Source: Fragilariopsis cylindrus CCMP1102
Lineage: Eukaryota; Bacillariophyta; Bacillariophyceae; Bacillariales; Bacillariaceae
DNA length: 64,000 nt
Reading direction: 5' to 3'
Assembly: GCA_900095095.1 (NCBI GenBank)
Contig: FMBT01000521.1
Span: 1-64,000, forward strand
The notes beneath the pieces were generated by a model, which was not told the origin of the DNA, searched no databases, and saw only the letters and a program-made list of their open reading frames with translations. Shown piece by piece: positions 33,947 to 47,763 of the stretch (its first letter is position 1; each line of letters begins with the position of its first letter). The translations under genes were made by a program, and so were the position numbers.

Positions 33947-36900
33947 GGTAATAGTAGCGGAAGGAATGATGCACTATCCTTATCATCTTCTTCACCTTCT
34001 CCACTAAAGAAATTGAAGATAACAGCAACAGCAACAGCTAATAGTACTTCAGTAGTCGAATCTATAGCAACAGCAACTGCAACTGCAACTACTAATTTAA
34101 ATCCTGTGCAATTACGATTACTTGCGGCATCAAAATCTGCTGCTGTTGCTGCATCATCAAAGACAAAGACAAAGAAGAAAAAGAAGAAAAGAAAAAACAA
34201 GAAGAAGAAAGATACTAAAGCAACAACAAATAATAAGAACAAGACTAGTACGTCGTCGAATTTGACATTGACAGCAACGAACACTACAGAAGCAACAGTA
34301 GTAGGAATACCGGAACAACACCAGTATAAGCAGGTCAAAGAGGTTGTATTCCATACCCAAAAATTAGGATTAGAATTATGTATGATACCAATAGAATCAA
34401 AATCAAAATCAAGATATGATAATAATAGGATGACGATGAGGACTGTTGTTTGTGATGTCAAGAATCCAATATATAAAGATCAAGTGGATATTGGTGATAT
34501 AATAGTATCGATTGGTAATATTGATATTACACATGAAAAATCTATGGAACAGATACAAAAACTTATTTCTTATGTTATAATTAAAAGACCAATAATAGTT
34601 ACATTTGTCTCATCTCCTACAAATAAAAAATATCTATTAAAAGCACTAAGCGGAGAAAATGCGAAACAACAAGTACTACCTCCCAACAACAACAACAACA
34701 ACCACAACCACAACAACAACAACAATAATGTAGTAACGAGCAGTACCATTGCTGCTACTGTTATCTCGGCCACCGGAAACATCAGCACCAACAGTAATAA
34801 CAAGGAGAATAATAAAAATGATAATAAAGTTACAGCATTTACGTCTACGTCTGCTTCGTTGCAGAATTCAAAGACGAAATGTACTAATTTTCCAGTCGTC
34901 GAAACGAAATCTACATCAGCAGCAATCGCTAGTATAAATCCAGTTCCATTACCATTACACAAAGTAGATCATTCTTCGACAAATAATAACGGCGGAGTTA
35001 CAATCGCGACTTCAAAGGGGGAACAGAATGCCACCAATACCGCCGGTACAACTGCGACCGTCATCGGAAAAGAGAATAGTATCAATAGTAGTAATGGTAA
35101 CAGTGGTTGTAAAATTACTACGACTGTATCATTATCATTGAAGAATAAAGGCGATGTACGTCGAGCAGCATCGTTACTGGCAACGGTATCTACGAATAAC
35201 AACGGTACGAAACGAAAAGTAGTGGATGTAGATGCTACAGCAGTAATCGAAGACGGCGATCATGTTGAATCATCAATAAAATCTTCATCATATTCCTCGT
35301 CTCCATCGAAGAAAATGAAATCAACTACTGCTACTACTAAGTTGGAAACGAAACATGCCGTAACTTCTACAACAACAACAACAACAACAAGTGGTAATCG
35401 TAAGAGTGCCAAAAATACCAGTTTGAATTTAGTACAACAAAGGCTTGCGTCATCATCGTCGTTCTTTGCCAGTAGTGACAAAAACAACAGTAGAAGCAGC
35501 AAGGTCAAGAATAAGTCTACGATCCGTCCAGATTTGATGGCAGCAATTCTTGGTAATAGTAACAGTGGTGCAGTACATCGTACATCCCTTCGACCACCAT
35601 TACTACCTCCACCACCATCATCAACATCAACAACAGCATCAACAACAACAACAGCAACAACAACAACAACAACAACAGATTCTGAATTAGGAATACAAGT
35701 CATATTACCATACAAAGAATTTGAAAATGATTTGAATTTCAATTTAGGATCAGCCAATGGAAAGTACTATCAGCGTATAGCTGGTGTTGAAGGTGTCCAT
35801 GATGGGCAAATTATGGTCCGTCTCAACAAGAAAAGATTTATTATTATTGATTATTCTATTGTACCCAATCAAAATGATGTGCTGAGTAGTGCAAATAATG
35901 CACCTATCATTATCCCATTTGGTGCTGGTGTGACAATTTGCACTGGTAAAGTTTCACCAGGTTTAGAAAATCATGATGCCGATTCACTTTCATTGGTGAA
36001 ATGCAAGAAGATCGGTATACCGATTGTCCTTTATGACAGTGAATCGACCGAAGTACTATCATCTCGGTATGTACTTAGTGGATTGTGTTTTAGTTGCCAA
36101 AAGAAGAAAAATAAAAAAGACAGAGCACAAGACAATATTAGAATCGCCAAAAGGAAAGAACTAAAGCAACAACAGCAACAACGTCCATTTTCTGTTTCTG
36201 CTGGTGCTGGTGCTACTACTACCAAATGTCTAGTCAACAATAGTACCACAAATGGTCATAAAAACAACGAGAAGAAAACACCTCCTCGTCCTTTTCCCGC
36301 CAAATCATCAGTTGGATTAAAGAAGGCACAGCAATCCGACGACGACGGCGACGATACCCAGTCCTCACCTTTTGCTGCACTCAACCTTGTAAAGGTCAAC
36401 AGTAAGATTAGAAGATCATCGTCATCATCGTTATCTCGTTATAGCTCTCGCCATCGTCGCTTCAGCCATACAACCACCAGTAATAAGAATAATACAGATG
36501 AAGCAGGAACACCCCTACGTGCACGGGTCTTATCATTCTCCTCCTCCTTATCAGCATCTTTGGCGAACACGAAATGTTCCACCGCGACGACGATGCCGTC
36601 CTCATCATCGAAACCGAAACCTGTGGCTCCATCAACGATGTCAACTAAGGAATCGGCATCAGTATCGGTCGATGCATACAGGAAAGAGGTGGAGATGATC
36701 GATCTTCTTGACAGTAGCAGTGACGAGGATGACGAAGAGAAAGATACAGACATCGCACGAATTCGTAACGGTAATAGCAATCATATCACTAACAAGCGAG
36801 CTGTCCCCAACGCTGCCGTTGTCAAAAATAAGAAGTTGACCATTACAAAGGAGCAACGTATTCGTAATCAGACGGCACGATCATCTGCAAAAAGATTCAA

Positions 36901-38041
36901 CGTGCAAGATTTTATTGACCTATTCGATTCGGATTCGGATACGGATTCAGTCCATATGTACAACAAGGATCGGGAGGGCGACATCAAGACTATTGCTACG
37001 AAGAATGATTGGGACAGTAGCAATAACAAAGGGAACGGAAGTGCCACCAAAGATGCCAAGGGGAACAATACCAACGAAACTATCAATATCAATACCGAAA
37101 TTGATTGTTCTGGGACGAATAGGAAGAAGAACCGCTCCATAGTCAAGAAGAAAGGTAAAAGGGGCATCAAGAAACAACATCTGAGTGGATATGATACCTA
37201 TTCCGAAGATGATACTGACGATGACGATGACGATGACGATGATTATCTCGATCCTAGCGAAATAAAGAGTAGGGGCAAAAATTCAAAAAAGGGTGGTGTC
37301 AATCTTGAAGGAAATGACGAGGATGATGATGTTAGTGTTGCTGTGAGCAGTAGCGACGGCGATGTTGAGTTTCCACACGACAGCAAGACTGGTAAACCTC
37401 ATTCTACATACATGACTCGTCCAGAGTTCCAACTGGCAGAAGCACTGGTAAAGAAAATTTATGGCCAACAAGAAGAATTACGGTCCGTTCTCTGCGATGG
37501 CATTCCGATTGAAGATTGTCATTATGATTGCTCCAAGAGTAAAGATGAAAATGCACCAGTCATAACATCTCTTTCATTTACTATTGACGATCTTCGAGGA
37601 CGATGCAATCGTGATGGTTGGAATCTACCGGATGAGATTATGGAATTTGGTGATACTTTAGAGGAATTATCACTCACACATTGCAAGAAGGTACCGGAAG
37701 ATATTGCAAAAAGTATGAAAGTTCTTCATACAATCCGATTGTATGCTAATACTACCGAAAGTAAAACCAAAAGGGCATGTCAAAGAAAAATAGGTGGAGG
37801 ACGAAATACCGCCACCAATAATAACAACAACGCAATGATTCCAAAGAATATTGTAAATTTTTATACTGTTGATGTTGATGTTGACGATAATAATAACGAC
37901 AAGAATCGTGATGAAACTCCATTACCACCACCACCACCACCACCGAAGCTTATTTTGTATGGATTCAAAACGATTCCACGAGAATTAGAAAACTTTGGAC
38001 GTCACGTATCCCTAATTGGTGGTAATGTTTGTCCTTACTAA
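33707..38041 (+). CDS. 1444-residue low-complexity protein with PDZ-like domain
   Basis: A single uninterrupted frame. Residues 1-200 are Thr/Ser/Asn-rich with a Lys-rich patch (KTKTKKKKKKRKNKKKKD, about 150-170). Residues about 211-300 look like a PDZ domain: LGLELCMIP as the carboxylate-binding loop, then KDQVDIGDIIVSIGNIDI and a helix, ending IIVTF. Residues about 657-790 form a second ordered block (ILPYKEFENDLNFNLGS, YYQRIAGVEGVHDGQIMVRL) that I do not recognise. Acidic runs (DDTDDDDDDDDDYLDPS, near 1170) and nuclear-type basic patches follow. Residues about 1236-1330 are a third ordered block (FQLAEALVKKIYGQQEELRS, DTLEELSLTHCKKVPEDIAK, LRR-like). The C-terminus is ordered again (LILYGFKTIPRELENFG). 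Probably a nuclear or scaffold protein; specific function unknown. Confidence 0.75.
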
Positions 38042-38164
38042 AGTTAGTCTTACCACAATTCCATGGTGACATCGAGTGTATCTCCGTGGATTGCGTTTGG
38101 GCAATTTTTGAGTACATAAACTCTCTCTTAGTAAAGACACGAATAATATTTATCTTTTAAAAAA

Positions 38165-38490
38165 AGCACTTCCAGTATGCCCGTTGATAATGGGTGCTCT
38201 CTTAATTATCGTATTGACTAATATAACAGTAATAGAGACATCTATACTAGCATTTTATCTATCAGTGTATTATTTGATTTTTAATCTTCCTCTCTTATGC
38301 ACCTCTTGTGGCGATTCGAAATTCGCCTGCCACCCATACATAACCTCATAGAATCTTCCCCAAATGACCAAATTCATTCGAATTTCCCCCCCCTTATTGA
38401 GCGTATAGCAATCTATATTTTGTTTCATAAGCTTTTGTTGAATTGACTAATATCCATGGAGATTCTATTCAATACATTCCCATTGTCATG
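38165..38490 (-). repeat. Dispersed repeat family 2, copy B
   Basis: The reverse complement of 8278-8620, aligning across almost its full length with substitutions and small gaps. It starts about 120 bases after the preceding stop codon. Includes a run of nine C near 38388. Confidence 0.75.
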
Positions 38491-38634
38491 AGGATGTGAA
38501 TAATTTTCCATTTCAATTCTTAATAATTTCAAATAATTTTCCTGTCGCGAGGTATCGCGCATATTTTTTGAATAAAAAAAATAAGTCCCGAGTGTCCCAT
38601 GAAGAACCGCGTTGAGCCAGAACACGCATAATCA

Positions 38635-39325
38635 ATAAGGGAGAAGGTAAAGAAACTACATACAGTATGCAGTGTTGGCATTATTGCCAAGCATTCTATT
38701 CCCCCTGCACACATTGTTTTGAACCCTAAAGCACCCAATGATGAGATATGATATGTCATTCTATGTACCAGTTTTTGACTATTAGATAGAACAGCCAACA
38801 CCATCACCATCATCATTGATTTGACAAAAAACAGCAGTTGATACAGTAGTAGGCCAAAAACTGCTGGACCACAAAATGAGACTGGATATTGTTTCCTCAG
38901 GAGGAGATTTTGGTGTAAAAAAAAGCAAGCTAACCTCAGTATGTGGTGAGTCAGTTAGTTCATATGTCATATCATTGTAGATATGTGAGGTGCAGTGCTG
39001 GCTGTGCTGGCTGTGCTGGCTGTGCTGGCTGTGCTGGCTGTGCTGGCTATGCTGTACTTACTTACTAGTATAACTATTGGAGATAATTAATTGCACAGTA
39101 ACACATACAGAAAACTGGCATCCAGCATAAAGACAAAAAAACTGCTGGAGACCACAAAATGACACATCATCAACAAGAGAGTGCTCTTCTTGAGATTCGA
39201 AAGATTTAGATCCCCCAGCAGCCACCGCACCCCATTGAGGTAAAAAATGCGTGTAAAATCCTTGAAGATAATGAGAACACTGAGTGTATCTTGACACCAC
39301 ATGAGATTGTTGTATGTTTCTATAA
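38635..39325 (-). repeat. Dispersed repeat family 1, copy B
   Basis: The reverse complement of 2561-3244. It is adjacent to family 2 copy B and in the same relative orientation as the two A copies have to each other, although those are 5 kb apart. Confidence 0.75.
38995..39053. repeat. 10-bp minisatellite (GCTGTGCTGG)
   Basis: About six units in a row inside family 1 copy B. Copy A has only about one and a half units at the equivalent place (near 2850-2870, complementary strand), so the array expanded after the copies separated. Confidence 0.85.
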
Positions 39326-40953
39326 TTAAGTATTTGTTAAGTACAAATGGGGTATCAAACACATGTAACAGCCAAACTAATGATGATACTATAATAATAG
39401 TTTGTGTTCACAGTAATTTTTGGTAGATAGCGCCATAGCTAGTTTTGTTATCAGAGTATCTGAAGGCTAAGGGACCCCCCCTGTCAAGGGATAATTTTGG
39501 CATGGTTCTAGAATTGAATCCCATGATGACCACTTTCTTGCCTTTTCCTCTTGCAATAATTTCCTGATATTAGTTGCTGACTTTTGCTGTTTTGGTTGCT
39601 GTTGCTCAAAAGAACCAAACAATAACCACATGATTTATGGTTTAGGGATTTACCTGTGATAGTGAGCACTGATGCAGTAATACTACTATAGCACAAGGAT
39701 ACCTGTTCAATTTAACTAACAAGATGAAATACATTATTTGATATCTCCTCCCCTGAAGACTACTAAACACATTTGATATCTCTCTCCTCCCCTGAAGACT
39801 ACTGCTTGGTTGGACGAATGGATACCCCAACTCCCCACACTCTTTGTACAGTCAATGTAACACTATAAATAAGTGGCGCTAAATACATATGGCAAATGGG
39901 GAAGTTGGTGTGTGTTTTGATTTTTTTGGCACAGGGGATTTTCTTCTGCAAGTAAAATGGCCCAAAAGAAGAGAGAAAGATATACAAATAAAATAAATGA
40001 ACATTGGTGGTATACTCTTGATTGATTTTTATCAAACACCAGCAGAAGAACATCATTTGACACAACTATTCCCACCATTCCTTTCATGTGATGAGTTACT
40101 TGCACAAAGCGCAAAGCGCAAAGCACAAAGCACAACATGCAAATTAGAAATACAGTAATCACTCACGGTATTTTTATTCCTTGCCCCCTTTTGATTTGAT
40201 GCAATTCCCTTCTTAGTTGATATCCTAAAATTTTCCCATTTATCCTCCCCAGCTTGGTGCACACTGACTCATTCACACATTAATACAGTATGCTGCTGTT
40301 TTAGCCAGTACTGTACTCTCATGTACTCTCATGTACTCTCATGTACTCTCAGATGATCCCTCAAGTTCATGTGCTGCAAACTGCCCAGTAGGTATCACTA
40401 CAATCCATGATTCTTGAGCAATATGTGCATCAGATATGTAGCAACAAATGCCCCCTCATCTCTCTACTATATGCTCCATTTTGTCTATTTGATTGACTTA
40501 CATGGATTTATGTTCCATTCAGATGTTAAGGTGAACCAGACTCAACCAAAATATAGACTAGTGAATCTGTTATTAGGTAAGGCTAAATCAAGCAACAATA
40601 TATCTGTGGCCTGTGATTTGAACTAATGTGTGTTCAGTGAGAGGTTCAAACTATTTGTTTGGTTTAAATTAGGGTATGAGATGGGCAAACAGTTTAGTTC
40701 AATAATATTATGATCCACTAGATGTATGCATTTCCCATGTCTATGCAATCAATTCATAAACCATTAAAGATCCTAATATATGATATCTACCACTATACAC
40801 CCATATTTCACCTACCTCCTGGTTGGGGAATTTCTTTTCTTTTCAATTTTATATATTATTTGAATTGGATAGAAGTTACACTATTGTTCCTAGCTACGAG
40901 TTTCCTTACTATGCCTACTGTCTGACTAGTTATCAGGACAAAACTCCAAACAG
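39326..40953. other. Intergenic with small duplications
   Basis: No gene seen. A TGATATCTC...CTCCCCTGAAGACTACT segment is duplicated (about 39738-39765 and 39773-39804). AAAGCGC/AAAGCAC repeats lie at 40096-40130, and CTCATGTACT repeats at 40317-40352. Confidence 0.5.
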
Positions 40954-41089
40954 AACAACAATATTAATAATAATATAAATATCTAATTTAAATCCTTTCG
41001 AAATGCTCAGCCCATGGCTCGAGTACCATCTCACAAAGGCGCAGCACTGCCGGAGCAGCTATACCGCAAATCTACTTTTATGTAATGTC

Positions 41090-44000
41090 TTACGACACTA
41101 ATGACAAGAAACCAACTATTGATCTCTGTCTTCCACTGTTTTGTTTACGTCGTCGTCTCTCCTTCTTCCTACCATCCGTTTCCAGTATATCTTTCCTTTG
41201 TCGTGCGTTCATCCTTTCTATCACATCGTTGTTATTGCTCCATCCTCGGATCCATTGGACTACAGACGTTGCTCCTGCTTGTGAGGCTGCTTTGTATTTC
41301 TTCACACTATTTGCAATTGCTCTCTTGTGGCTACTGATAAATGTCGCAATCGTTTGTGCCGTAGAACTATCAATGAATTCTTCTATGTCATTGTGGAATA
41401 AGCCCATATCTGCCGGTCTTGCTTTGTCTCTTTGTGCATTTAGTTTTCTTACATCTGTACTGAGTTTGGTTTTTCTTGTTCTTTCTTGTTGTTCTACAGA
41501 CTTACCATGGACTTCCTCATTCCTTAATTCCCATAGTTTAATGAAATGAGTCAGAGTCACTTCAACCACCGACGCTCCCCATACGTAACAGTCTCTTTTC
41601 TTTCCTATTGTCTTGTTTGTACTGTTCTCCTGTAGTTGTAACCATTCCTGTGATATTTTACCAGCGAAGAAATGTCTCCATCCGATTCTCTCTTGTGATA
41701 AGATAGCATTTGCAAATCGTATCGGAAACTTGCTTATATCGACCTCTCCAAACTCCAGCCATGCTGCAATAGCTGAGCATAGAGCTTCTGTTATTGCGTA
41801 TTCTGTCTCCAATGTATTTAGCTTCTTTCTAATTGCATTTATATATTGGTTTCTCCATTTAATTCTTGACTTTGCAGTACATCTTATCATATGGTCTCTT
41901 GTTTCGTGGTTGTTACATAAAACACATGTATCGTGGTGTTGGTATTTCATTCTACACAGCGTGTCAGCTGTTGGTAACAGATCATTGCATATTTTCGTGA
42001 TTAGAACGTCTCTGTTGATTCTTTGAATTGCAAGGGAGAGGCATTTCCAAGAAACTATCTCGATGACTTCATTTGACCACTGGAATTTGTACTGTAGGTA
42101 TTGAATATATTCCGGCTCAACATATGCTCTTATTAATTGTTTCCTATAGTTGCTTGTGATGCTGATCCCTCTTATCGATAGCATGGCATCGCAGCTTGGT
42201 AAGAGGAATACCAGTGGTCGGAATTTTCCTTTTTCCCTCTGAAAATCTCCTGCAAATTTGTCTGCATCGACGTTGAGTTGTGCTTCTAAATTCAAGTCCA
42301 TGTAAGGTGTGTTCTTATCTTGATGACCTTTAACCCACTTGTAGGATGCCTCTATTCCATATGTCTCTGTTGTTCTATATATTTGCTCTGTCACGTCAAA
42401 CTCAGATTTCAGGGTCTCATTTGGGTATGGATCGTTGTAATGCTTATGTGCTTTCAGTCGTTTGATCAGTTCTAGATTATCAGATATGAATACTATCTTC
42501 ATTGGTTCTACCTCAAGGTATTTTATGATTAATGCTATAAACATTGTTACTGACAACATTCCTGCTCCTTCTGCCCGAAGTGAATTTCCTCTCCCATTAC
42601 AAGGTCCTGCAGCTGCTGCTAATCTTTCGCCAGTAGGTGTAGCTAAGATCCAACCAAAACTCATGTCATGGAATTTTACAGAACCATCAGATACAGCTAA
42701 CAAGTACTTGTGTTTCTCCATGCATGCTACTATTTCCCACAGGTTGGAATACCCATCTTCTGAAAAGAAATGAACATCCTCCAGGAGTACTCGCACCCAT
42801 TCTGGTTGTGCTTGTATAAATCTGTCCCATGATACGTCGGGTCCATAAGCATTCTGTGTTCTCTTATCTTTAACTATTACTGCTGTCATCTCGCCATATT
42901 TCATCCCATTTGCTAAAGATTTTATTTGTATTGGTGTTCCATTTCGTATCTTAAATTCATCCAGTTCCATTTCGTTGATTAAAGTGAGTTGATACCCTTG
43001 ACGTTCATAAACTTCCCAATACTGATGGTTATCTTCTTTGTTGCTACAATGATGATATATATTATTGTCTATATTAGACTGGTATGATTCCCACTTGCCG
43101 GATTTGCTGTGTTGGTTGGTCCAAGATCCTAATTCCAATTCTAATTTCTTATCGTCTGTTGTGAATGATCTTATTGCCTTCTTCCAAAATTTCCAGCTGT
43201 AGGAGTTTGGTTTCTGTTGTTTTGGTCTAGTCAATGATACTGTGTATGTTGTTTTGTTGTGTTTGTTGTCTTCGATGCCTTTCTGTAACGACTTTCCGTC
43301 CTCATTACAAATTTCACTTAAATACATCACACCCAAATACATTCTGACGCAATTGATCCGTTCTCTTTGAATAGTGGTGAATTCCATTTCGGCTACTCTT
43401 TCCATGATACTTTTGTCGTTGGTTCTCAGTTTAGATCTGATATAGGTATTATTCAATTTTATTTTGCCATCAATTGTGTCCAAGTATGCTCTCATTCCTG
43501 GTATTACTTTACCGTTTACATAATCTAGTATTCTTTCTGGGTGTTCTAATAAGGGGTATGCAACACCTGCTTGATATGATGTCCATGCATATACGATTCG
43601 TAATTGTTTTCCAATATCTTCGGTTGGTGTCCTCCAATTTTTCAGAAAGTGAGTTACATAACCTGTTCCGGCTGTCACGTACAGAGGTGTAAATCCTCCT
43701 CCTCCAAGTTCTATAGGTCCAGCTAGTACTGCTCTTGAAGTGTTCCTATTGTACCCGCATTTCGCATATATTTTAGGCAAACTTGCTTTCTCTATCTTTT
43801 GTAATTGCTTTTTCGATAGAAATGATTGAGGTAATATGTATTCGACTGCCGGTTTCCAAACAGCTTTATACAGCATTTTGCTTTCAGCTCTCGTGCCTCC
43901 GCACTGTGTTATCGCTTCCCCGATCTTTACTGCTTTCTTTAATGTGCGTTCGAATTCTGTATTACAAGAATCACTTGGAGCTTTTGCATGTCCTAGATTC

Positions 44001-47000
44001 ACTCTTGTTTGGTATATGTTTTTAGATTTGATGGAGATTGGTTCGCCTTTCTCATTCTGTAGTGTTATTGATTCCCCAGGGTTATGTTTCATTCTTGGAA
44101 TTCCGCTGTCTTCAAGTCGTAATGAATCACATGATATCCGCATTTTGATAGTTCCAATTTGCCTCCTGAGCACCACAACAGATCGTGCCATAGCTGTGCA
44201 TCATCCTGCATTTTCTTCAGCAATTCCTGTAGTGTATCATCGGGATTGCCTCCGGTGATACATGTGGAGTCATCGACAAACCCTACCATATTGAATCTGA
44301 CTATCATGTCACCTTCTGGTGACTGAAATAACATTCCGGACGCTCTTTCATTGTGGCATTGGAATAGTACACTTGATATAAAACACCATATTGTTGGTGA
44401 ATTGCTTGATCCTTGGCCTGTTCCGTGTATGGGAAATTTAACACAGTGTCTATATGATGTATCAGATACTTTCAGTGATGATTTCAGTTTGAATTCTGCT
44501 TCTTCTAATGTTTGTGCATGTATGAATATAACGTCTTTGTGAATGCCGTATTTCCTTCCTGCTAAACTTGCTATTGCACATAGGATTCTATCATAGCATG
44601 CTGCTGCGTCGTTATCAAAATTTGCAACTGGATATCTTGTCAGTTTTGAATAATCAAATCGTAATTCTTCTAAGTATGTCAGTGATGTGCAATCTCGTCC
44701 AGGTAACCCTCCATACTGGCCTTGGTGTAGTGATTTTGTCTTTAACGCTGTGTGCATACCTTCTCTCCATTTCACGCCCCAGAGGAGACTTAAGTCTGCT
44801 TCATACAGATGAATGACTCGCAACCGGTGTATCTTGACATTACCATGTTCTTTATATATCATCATATTGACTATCGTCTTCCATCGTTGAAGAGAATATC
44901 TATGTTTGATCGCATAATTGATCAAACCTATATAGCATTTGGATATCTCTTCTTGAATGTTACAAATTCTTTTCTTTCTTCCTCTTTTAAGGATCGATCT
45001 ATTGTCGCTACCAGAGCTTTGTAATGTCCCAGATGTCTTCCACTTGGAGATGTCGACGTTGTTTCTCTCCATACTTTGAATTTACCTGTAAATTCTTTCA
45101 TTGTTACGAATTTCGGTTTGTCTTCTATCTCGGTCACTCGTGTCATGTTATCTAAGAATAGTCTTGTTATATCTGATAATTCGTCATCGTTATACTCTCC
45201 TTTTAGGACCAATTCAGCCTCATTCGTTGATGCACTCCAGTTGAATTTGTGTTTCATAGTTTCTGTCGTGAATGGGGTTCCATCACTTTCGGCCTGTCCA
45301 AAATGACGTTGGTTGCGCAATCTCAGCAGGAATTCAATCTCTTTTGGGCAATTTACTTCTCTCCATTTGCTCGCATCTTTCTGGTCTGTTGCTTTCGGGT
45401 CTTCAAGGTTGTAATCTGTCTCGTCGTCGTATTCTTCAGCTGTTGGCCATGTGATTGGTACTTGTAATCTCGATATACCTCCTCCATTGTGTATAAGTCC
45501 TCTCTTGAACTTCAATTTTTGGAAAGCTCTTGTTTTCTGTTCTGTCTCTTTCATTTGACGAATCGCCTTGGCTTTCTTCTTGTCGTCTGCGTCTTCTGCC
45601 ATATTTGCCCTCTCCGTAAGTGATTCATCTCTCTTCTTTGCAGATTCCTTGTGTATTTCTTTCACTCTTGTACGTAGTATTTCTATTTGTACTAGTATTT
45701 CTTCCATTGGCATTCCTTCTCTCATCTGTAGTCCTAGGGCGGATGTCCGTGCTATGAGTGCACGTGATGATAGTTTCCGTATTCGTCTACTTTTGTATTG
45801 ACACCATACTGATAGGTTTCTTTTTGTTTCATGTATTTCGATGTTCCAGTAATCTTTTCTTCTTCTTTTACATTGGTTGGAGGCATGTTCGCATGCTTGC
45901 GTCATGAGTGAGTCTAGTTTTTCTGCCTCCACGTGGTCTGGGTCATCACTTGCCAGTAGGTTTCTTATTCTTGTCATTACTGCGTTGGCCATAAGATGCG
46001 AGTGGGTTGCAGCGAGATAAGTAGTTACTGCTTTTGGATCTTTGCTTGCGAACGTTCTTCCTGCCTGGTCATAAACTGGTTCTTGTTTATTTCCGAATAG
46101 AACTTCTTCTCCTATATCAAAGTAATATGCACGGTGATCTCCTTTTAGCCTGTACATGAATGGCTCGTACACAAAGTTTGTCACTCTGTTCGCTAGCTCT
46201 GGGGGGGCTAGTGCAAAATCGATAGTCCTTGAACCTCTCATATATGTTTTAAATTGTTTGTGGTTTGGATGTACTTGATTGAATATATTAACGAATCCAA
46301 AGTAGTCGCATAGTTTTTGTGATGTTGATGTTCCTTTACATTCTTCATTCCAATCTCCCAGTAAAATGGGTGTTATGTTATTATTCTCGTCTGTAAGGAA
46401 TTCATTCAAGAACTTTTTCAAGTCTTTATAGAAGTTTCTTCTTGGATCTCTGTCGACTCTGTTTGTTTCGCTTAGCATTATTTCCTGTTGATGATACGCT
46501 GTAATTCCTTTTGGGTTTGTTGGTTGCTTGCAGCATTGATATACACTTACAATGAGTATGTCTTTTCCTCCTTTTCCATCCAGTACTTGATACGTCCATC
46601 TTCCCATCGAGTCCGTGCCTGATTTCTTTACTCTTCCAGCTGTTTTTCCCAATGATACGATTGCTGTACCGCCTGGTTTAAAGGCGGATTTGTTTTCGAC
46701 TACCACTTGACTAGTCCCCCAAACGGCTCTTGCTTGTCTGTCCATTGATTTAGTATTCTCGTAGAATTTCTGTCGTTGTTGTGTTTGCAGAAAATCTGTG
46801 TTCACTTCTGAGTAGCATTGAATATCGACGTTTAAGTCCATCGCGTTTTGGAGGTGGCTTTTCAATTGGCCTGCTTTGATACCATTTGGATTACATCCAG
46901 ATATCCGTATCATTCCTGGTAATTTTGGTTCCTCCATTGTGCCTCCCATTGGTTCTGCTTCTTCTTCGTCCAGTGCTTCTAGGATGAATCTCTCTTCGAT

Positions 47001-47654
47001 TATTTCTATTATCTCCGGGGGTGCTCCTCCTCTTAGTCGTAGTGTCGCCAGTTCCTTTGTGGTATTGTCTTCTGTGTGCACTGACCCACTGTTGACAGAT
47101 CGGTCGTCGTCATCATCTCCGTTTCGTTTGAATAACTTAGGCATTGTTATTGGCTTATTCACTGATTCGTCTTCATCGTACTTGTCAACTTCTATCTCAT
47201 GTTTTCGGGTTTTTGCTTGTATACGTTCCCATTTCAATACTTCTTTTGTTTCTTTTATTATTTCTTTTTGCAGTCGCAGTCTTTCTCTTTTGTTCTCTTT
47301 TCTTTCTTCTTTCAGTTTTTGTCTTTCAGTATTGATCATTACTGATGGTATGAATGCTATTGTTGTTTTTGTTAAACTATCTGTTAAATTGTTTGTCTGT
47401 ACATTACTAATCTTTGTTATTTCTTCTTTTAATTTAACTAGTCTATTTTCTAATGTGTCTCTGTTGACTTCGTAAGCATCTGCTTGTTCATCATAAATCT
47501 CGTACTCTATATCGTCCTCGTCCTCTTCATCATCGCTATCACTATCCGGTCTATCTCTGTCTTGTAGTATCGGCATGTCATTATCCTTATCTTCTTCGTT
47601 GTTGTTATTTCTTTCGTATGTTTGTCTAAATATATTTGTTTGTGTTGGTATCAT
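41090..47654 (-). CDS. LINE ORF2: endonuclease, reverse transcriptase, RNase H, zinc finger
   Basis: Three overlapping frames (47654-44928, 45072-44089, 44191-41090) make one polyprotein of about 2150-2190 residues with breaks in the overlaps near 45.0 and 44.1 kb. Residues 1-230 are charged coiled coil. The endonuclease starts near residue 244 with RISGCNPNGI and keeps YSEVN, LLGDWNEE, SRTIDFAL and GDHRAYYF. The reverse transcriptase has FDNDAAACYDRI (motif A), GQGSSNSPTIW (motif B) and FVDDS (motif C). RNase H keeps AVSDGS, the Glu of LRAEGAG, FISDN and WVKGHQD, so its acidic set appears complete. A C-x2-C...H-x4-C zinc knuckle (TCVLCNNHETRDHMIRC) follows. Apart from the breaks, the enzyme motifs look intact. 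Confidence 0.9.
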
Positions 47655-47763
47655 TGTTGTTATATCATATGAATGTTCTAATAGTTGTACACTTGATCGT
47701 TCTGTTGGATTGTCTGAAGTCTTTCCTTCGCGAGTATGCTTTAGATTGGCACTTGAAGTGCCT

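Noticed and set aside
33874-37943. Antisense frames rich in Leu/Val/Phe within the 1444-residue gene
   Set aside because: They are complements of Asn/Lys/Asp-rich codons; the sense frame is continuous.
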